Shown here in pieces: positions 7,147 through 9,635 of a DNA stretch of 9,635 nt. The position numbers and the translations under genes were made by a program. Position 1 is the stretch's first letter. Each line of letters opens with the position of its first letter. The notes under the pieces are model-generated. The model saw nothing but the letters and a program-made list of their open reading frames with translations, did no database searches and was not told the DNA's origin. Source of the stretch: Omnitrophica WOR_2 bacterium RIFCSPHIGHO2_01_FULL_52_10 (GTDB lineage: Bacteria > Omnitrophota > Gorgyraeia > Zapsychrales > Zapsychraceae); assembly GCA_001805565.1 (NCBI GenBank), contig MHGM01000081.1, positions 1 to 9,635 of the forward strand, in the 5' to 3' direction.

Positions 7147-8238
7147 TTAAGATGACGATGTTTCCCTCAACTCCTCAAATGCCTTGGCGATCCCCTCCGC
7201 GTGGGGAAGCCATTGGGCAGGATCGTAGCGGAGTTCCGAGGTCTTGTACTCAGTGAAAGGCGCGAGGCCGGGAGCGTGTTGCTCAAGAAGCACTCTAAAC
7301 TTCTCACGCGCCTCTTCTTCTTTCGAATTGGCGGTGAACCAATTGAGCTTGAGCATCAGCTTGCCGTTGGAGAATACGGAGAGCAAGGACTTGGTGGCGC
7401 TCACTGATTCGAGAATCGGACCGTAGGATGCGACCGTAGCCCCGGTCCCCCAAAGGATGCGGTCTGAGGATCGTTCAAGTTTCGAGTAAATCTCCCTCAT
7501 CTGCTTGGCGGCATTGGGATCAAGGGATGCGTCAAGCTCGCGGAAAAGACTGTCTTTGTCCCACTGCTTTCTTGGACGGGATGCGGAAGATGATGACTTC
7601 ACCTCCTTCTTCACCTCTGCCCCGTAGATCTTGGGGATCACGATCTCGTGCTGCTCAAAATGGTAATACTCCAGCTCCACCGCGTAGATGTCCAGCTGAG
7701 AGTTCTGGTTCACGTAGAGGATGAGATCTTTGAGCCGTGATTCCAGCTGGTCCATCAGGACCACGAACCGGAAACTGCCGTCATCGAGATGAGATTTGAT
7801 TCGGCTTAAGAGGGTGAGGACCTCATCGTCGGCGAGGTTGAAGAATGACTTGAGTTTTTCGTTGAGGCTGATCTTGAACGCTTTCTGTACATGGGATTCA
7901 AGGGTTTGAATGAAGGTATTGTAATCCGCGTTCTTCCAAAGGGATGCGCCGTAATCCAGGGACTGTGCGACTACGGTGCGCTTGTCGGGATTCTTGAAGA
8001 GTTTGGTTTCGATGATGTAGACCTCTCCTTCCTTGTCTACTCCAAGAGCATCGATGGGGCCTGATTCAGTAGGGAATTCACGGGCGAGGATCAGGAGCTT
8101 GATGTCTTCCCTGATGTCATAGAGCGGAATTGCTTCGGGATTGTTGTAGATGTACTGCTGGACGTAGTCTTCCTTGTCGACGACCGACTTCTCGATCTTC
8201 CGCGCCTGCTTGCCTTCTTTCGTGATGATGATCGCCAT
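7147..8238 (-). CDS. PD-(D/E)XK nuclease-like protein (NucS/DUF91-like)
   Basis: This is a cytoplasmic protein of 363 residues from the ATG at 8238. An in-frame GTG at 8433 would add 65 residues, but that stretch is occupied by hairpin RNA and reads unlike a domain, so the ATG is preferred; neither start has a Shine-Dalgarno. Residues 20-80 show the nuclease core: E35 in NPEAIPL, D63 in GPIDALG and E77-x-K79 in VYIIETKL, matching the PD-(D/E)XK pattern of NucS/DUF91-type proteins. The middle (about 150-210) has an alternating strand-helix run ending YAVELEYYHFEQHEI, common in relatives. A low-complexity linker (KSSSSASRPRKQ) precedes a C-terminal domain (about 230-363) of unknown role. No restriction, methylase or toxin partner is next to it, so it could act in DNA repair, defence or as an orphan. 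Confidence 0.8.
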   Translation of the reverse strand: MAIIITKEGKQARKIEKSVVDKEDYVQQYIYNNPEAIPLYDIREDIKLLILAREFPTESGPIDALGVDKEGEVYIIETKLFKNPDKRTVVAQSLDYGASLWKNADYNTFIQTLESHVQKAFKISLNEKLKSFFNLADDEVLTLLSRIKSHLDDGSFRFVVLMDQLESRLKDLILYVNQNSQLDIYAVELEYYHFEQHEIVIPKIYGAEVKKEVKSSSSASRPRKQWDKDSLFRELDASLDPNAAKQMREIYSKLERSSDRILWGTGATVASYGPILESVSATKSLLSVFSNGKLMLKLNWFTANSKEEEAREKFRVLLEQHAPGLAPFTEYKTSELRYDPAQWLPHAEGIAKAFEELRETSSS

Positions 8239-8268
8239 AGGGTAGGGAGGAGTAAAAGATAATTCCCT

Positions 8269-8433
8269 GCTGGCGAGAAAACACAAAGCCCCACGCCAGC
8301 TTGGCTTGCCCTTTCGGGTTTGCCCATACCCCTTTCGGGATATGACTCGTTGAAGTAGCTGAACGCAGGGTTCAGTGGTTTCAACGAGTTTTTCGCGCCA
8401 TGCCTCTTGGGGATTTCCAAGGGGTTTAGGCAC
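8269..8433 (-). ncRNA. Candidate structured RNA of five consecutive hairpins
   Basis: Read 5' to 3' on the minus strand: (1) 8433-8400, GTGCCT/AGGCAT enclosing CTTGG/CCAAG with an AAACCC bulge; (2) 8389-8345, a 10-bp stem ACTCGTTGAA/TTCAACGAGT, a 4x4 internal loop, then CTGAAC/GTTCAG closing a 5-base loop; (3) 8344-8325, CATATCCC-GAAA-GGGGTATG; (4) about 8323-8302, GG/CC and CCC-GAAA-GGG around an internal loop; (5) 8300-8269, GCTGGCG/CGCCAGC with an 18-base loop. Strand is set by two GAAA (GNRA) loops and by G·U pairs in hairpins 1 and 3 that would be A·C mismatches in the other strand. It ends about 30 bases before the nuclease-like gene's ATG, so it could be a 5' leader or riboswitch, or a free RNA. 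Family not recognised. Confidence 0.55.
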
Positions 8434-8440
8434 TCTAAGT

Positions 8441-8476
8441 TGTCAATGACATTTTACCGCAATCGGGTAAAAAGTC
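8441..8476. repeat. Nested inverted repeats in the divergent control region
   Basis: The plus strand holds TGTCA-A-TGACA (8441-8451) and TTTTACC-GCAATCG-GGTAAAA (8452-8472). The second is extended by GAC (8448-8450) and GTC (8474-8476) after one mismatch. The two palindromes abut, giving a 36-base symmetric block between the nuclease-like and HAD genes. It may be an operator; neither arm is GC-rich enough to be a convincing terminator. Confidence 0.5.
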
Positions 8477-8478
8477 CA
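8451..8478 (-). promoter_or_regulatory. Candidate promoter with palindromic spacer
   Basis: The minus strand has TGGACT (8478-8473; four of six to TTGACA), 16 bases, then TAAAAT (8456-8451; five of six). A start about seven bases downstream would put the RNA 5' end near 8444, just ahead of the first hairpin at 8433. The spacer and -10 are covered by the perfect inverted repeat TTTTACC-7-GGTAAAA (8472-8452), the expected place for a repressor operator. Confidence 0.4.
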
Positions 8479-8518
8479 CTGTAATGTAGCTCATTTCAAG
8501 GGGGTTGCGAAGCGGGAG

Positions 8519-8547
8519 TTACCAACAGGTTGCCAACTGCGTATAAT
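8519..8547 (+). promoter_or_regulatory. Sigma70-type promoter for the HAD and ThDP genes
   Basis: TTACCA (8519-8524; four of six) is followed after 17 bases by a perfect TATAAT (8542-8547). Transcription would start near 8554 and leave a leader of about 100 nt before the ATG at 8653. The leader is AT-rich and shows no clear Shine-Dalgarno. A CCATAT/ATATGG pair (8633-8638 and 8651-8656) can fold the start codon into a hairpin. Confidence 0.5.
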
Positions 8548-8652
8548 GAAGCTAGACGATTAAATAAGAACCTTTGACATGTTTAGAAGTGTGTGTAAAG
8601 CTGCTTTAATTATCAACGAATTGAAGCACCTTCCATATTTTAATGATTTCAT

Positions 8653-9345
8653 ATGGAGCAAAATATACCAAATAAAATCAAGGCAATATTTTTTGATGCA
8701 AATGGGGTAATTTATTATCGAGCACGCTCACACTTCCACTATAATAAGTTCCTCGATAATCAACATATTTCGATATCTCCCAAAGATATAATACACCAGA
8801 CAGTCACTCATGTATTTAATGATGCGATGATTGGACGGGTGACCAAGAAAGAATTATTCTCCTGCATCCTCCGCGCGCATGGGATCAAGGGGCAGGAGCT
8901 CATCAAGATGGGTTATGAAGCACTCTTGCAAGACGAATGCAATATCGTGCTATACGACGGCGTTGTAGAGACTCTTGAAAAATTAAAAAAACTTCGTTAT
9001 CGGATAGGAATCATTACCGACACCATTTCTGCCACTGAAGAGAAATTGCGCTGGTTTAAATCAAAAGGCTTGACAATCGAATGGGATGCATTCTCAAACT
9101 CAGCGGAAACGGACGTGCGTAAACCTCATGCCACCGCCTACCAGTCAGCGTTGTCACAGGCTGGCGTATCGGCGGAAGAAAGTATCTTCGTGGGGCACAC
9201 CGCCGTTGAATTGGAAGGTGCGCGCGCAATCGGTATGACAACGGTCGCGTTTTGTCCCGACCCGGGAGCAAGAGCAACTTATCACTGCGCCCATTTTACT
9301 GAATTACTAAAAATGCCGTTCATACGACAAGATACCTCATCATAA
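8653..9345 (+). CDS. HAD-superfamily protein with altered catalytic motifs
   Basis: This 230-residue protein starts at the ATG at 8653; an in-frame TAA at 8641 rules out a longer form. The fold is that of a HAD hydrolase with an alpha-helical C1 cap (about 25-100). Motif I is FFDANGVIY: nucleophile D15 is present, but the usual D+2 acid/base is N17. Motif II is IGIIT (T122) and motif III is K157 in VRKPHATAY. Motif IV, usually GDxxxD, reads GHTAVE, with H182 and E186 in place of the Mg-binding aspartates. Family members act on small phosphorylated molecules, or as dehalogenases when D+2 is not Asp. Here activity could be shifted or reduced. It is 16 nt upstream of a ThDP enzyme gene and probably shares its transcript, suggesting one small-molecule or sugar-modification pathway. 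Substrate unknown. Confidence 0.85.
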   Translation: MEQNIPNKIKAIFFDANGVIYYRARSHFHYNKFLDNQHISISPKDIIHQTVTHVFNDAMIGRVTKKELFSCILRAHGIKGQELIKMGYEALLQDECNIVLYDGVVETLEKLKKLRYRIGIITDTISATEEKLRWFKSKGLTIEWDAFSNSAETDVRKPHATAYQSALSQAGVSAEESIFVGHTAVELEGARAIGMTTVAFCPDPGARATYHCAHFTELLKMPFIRQDTSS

Positions 9346-9361
9346 ACACAATAAAGAGAGT

Positions 9362-9635
9362 ATGCGTACCCCGAATCAACAAGTCACGCCAGAAAGCAAA
9401 ACGGTTGCGCAATCACTTGCAAGAATGATGCGCAACCAAGGAATCAAAACTGTATTTACACTCCCGGGATCCTCCTGCATACAATTGAACCAAGCCATGC
9501 ACGACTGCGGAACTCGTCTCATCCTGTGTAAGACGGAAGATGCGGCAGTCCATGCCGCGCACGGCTATGCTGCTGCAACGGGTAACGCGGGGTGCTGCGT
9601 AGTATCCCGGGGGCCAGGAGCCACGAATACGCTCA
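9362..9635 (+). CDS. Thiamine-diphosphate enzyme, acetolactate-synthase-like (N-terminus only)
   Basis: Ninety-one codons are visible before the right edge, starting at the ATG at 9362 with a short GAGAG just upstream. The sequence matches the N-terminal (PYR) domain of ThDP-dependent enzymes: GIKTVFTLPG near 27-36, then KTEDAAVHAAHGYAAATG, in which E59 occupies the position of the conserved cofactor-activating glutamate, then SRGPGATNTL. It resembles the IlvB-like group (acetolactate synthase, sulfoacetaldehyde and phosphonopyruvate enzymes), but the ThDP-binding GDG motif and the specificity residues lie outside the window. It is unusual for this family in having His where many members have the Asp or Glu of 'ADGYAR'. 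Co-transcribed with the HAD gene; the reaction cannot be assigned. Confidence 0.85.
   Translation, partial: MRTPNQQVTPESKTVAQSLARMMRNQGIKTVFTLPGSSCIQLNQAMHDCGTRLILCKTEDAAVHAAHGYAAATGNAGCCVVSRGPGATNTL

Noticed and set aside
8301..8324. A GEMM-I (c-di-GMP) riboswitch, because of GGGCAAACC…GCAAGCC around a GAAA loop.
   Set aside because: The stem is only three pairs, and the conserved GACGCAAAGCCUCC strand and the second GGUAGG-bearing helix of GEMM-I are absent; the resemblance is short and could be chance.
8345..8389. An integron attC site or an IS200/REP-type hairpin.
   Set aside because: There is no GTTRRRY/RYYYAAC core pair, no second copy in the window, and no integrase or transposase nearby.
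8239..8433. A 65-residue N-terminal extension of the nuclease-like protein from a GTG start.
   Set aside because: The frame is open, but the stretch coincides with the hairpin array, lacks a ribosome site and shows no domain-like pattern; the nuclease fold begins naturally after the ATG at 8238.
8538..8567. A Xer/dif-like recombination site: ACTGCGTATAA followed by an 8-base spacer and a TTAAAT-ending arm.
   Set aside because: Only the left half resembles a XerC site; the right arm matches weakly, and the TATAAT is explained by a promoter with a correctly spaced -35.
8579..8710. A 43-codon plus-strand ORF (MFRSVCKAAL…) overlapping the start of the HAD gene.
   Set aside because: It is out of frame with and overlaps a well-supported gene, has no ribosome site and no recognisable features.

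Overview
The window looks like part of a genome from an uncultivated candidate-phylum bacterium, most likely Patescibacteria/CPR (Parcubacteria-like). The main basis is protein style. The 707-residue protein ends in a 'DDFIW…EWTNG…GLPS' tail that I recall from CPR surface proteins. The 404-residue protein has one membrane anchor and repeated 'YGFSYP'-type segments common in that group. Several genes lack a visible Shine-Dalgarno. This placement is an inference from memory, not a search.

Layout. Five genes lie on the minus strand. In order of transcription they are a PD-(D/E)XK nuclease-like protein (8238-7147), a secreted collagen-like protein (7094-6486), a secreted multidomain protein with a CBM4/9-like module (6381-4258), a membrane-anchored protein (4245-3031), and a very large secreted M23 metallopeptidase (2923 to beyond position 1). 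Two plus-strand genes diverge from them: a HAD-fold protein (8653-9345) and, 16 nt later, the start of a thiamine-diphosphate enzyme (9362 to beyond the right edge). Two of the largest reading frames run off the window edges; the M23 gene is continuous for 974 codons with no stop.

The four minus-strand genes between 1 and 7094 form a secretome island. All carry an N-terminal signal or anchor, and together they offer modules for peptidoglycan cleavage (M23), wall binding (LGFP-like), carbohydrate binding (CBM4/9-like), adhesion (Ig/FN3/BACON-like) and a collagen stalk. The M23 protein and the 707-residue protein share a 148-residue CBM-like module that is about 76% identical by hand alignment, so a domain has been copied between near neighbours. 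The 404-residue gene between them is visibly more AT-rich than its neighbours.

The most unusual stretch is 8269-8476, upstream of the nuclease-like gene. On the minus strand it reads as a promoter whose spacer is a perfect inverted repeat, followed by five consecutive hairpins (8433 down to 8269). Two hairpins have GAAA tetraloops, and two have G·U pairs that are compatible only with a minus-strand RNA. I do not recognise it as a known riboswitch or ncRNA; it is the best candidate here for an undescribed element. Other oddities are a 12-nt perfect anti-16S Shine-Dalgarno serving only a 5-codon ORF ahead of the M23 gene, and a HAD protein with substitutions in two of its four catalytic motifs.
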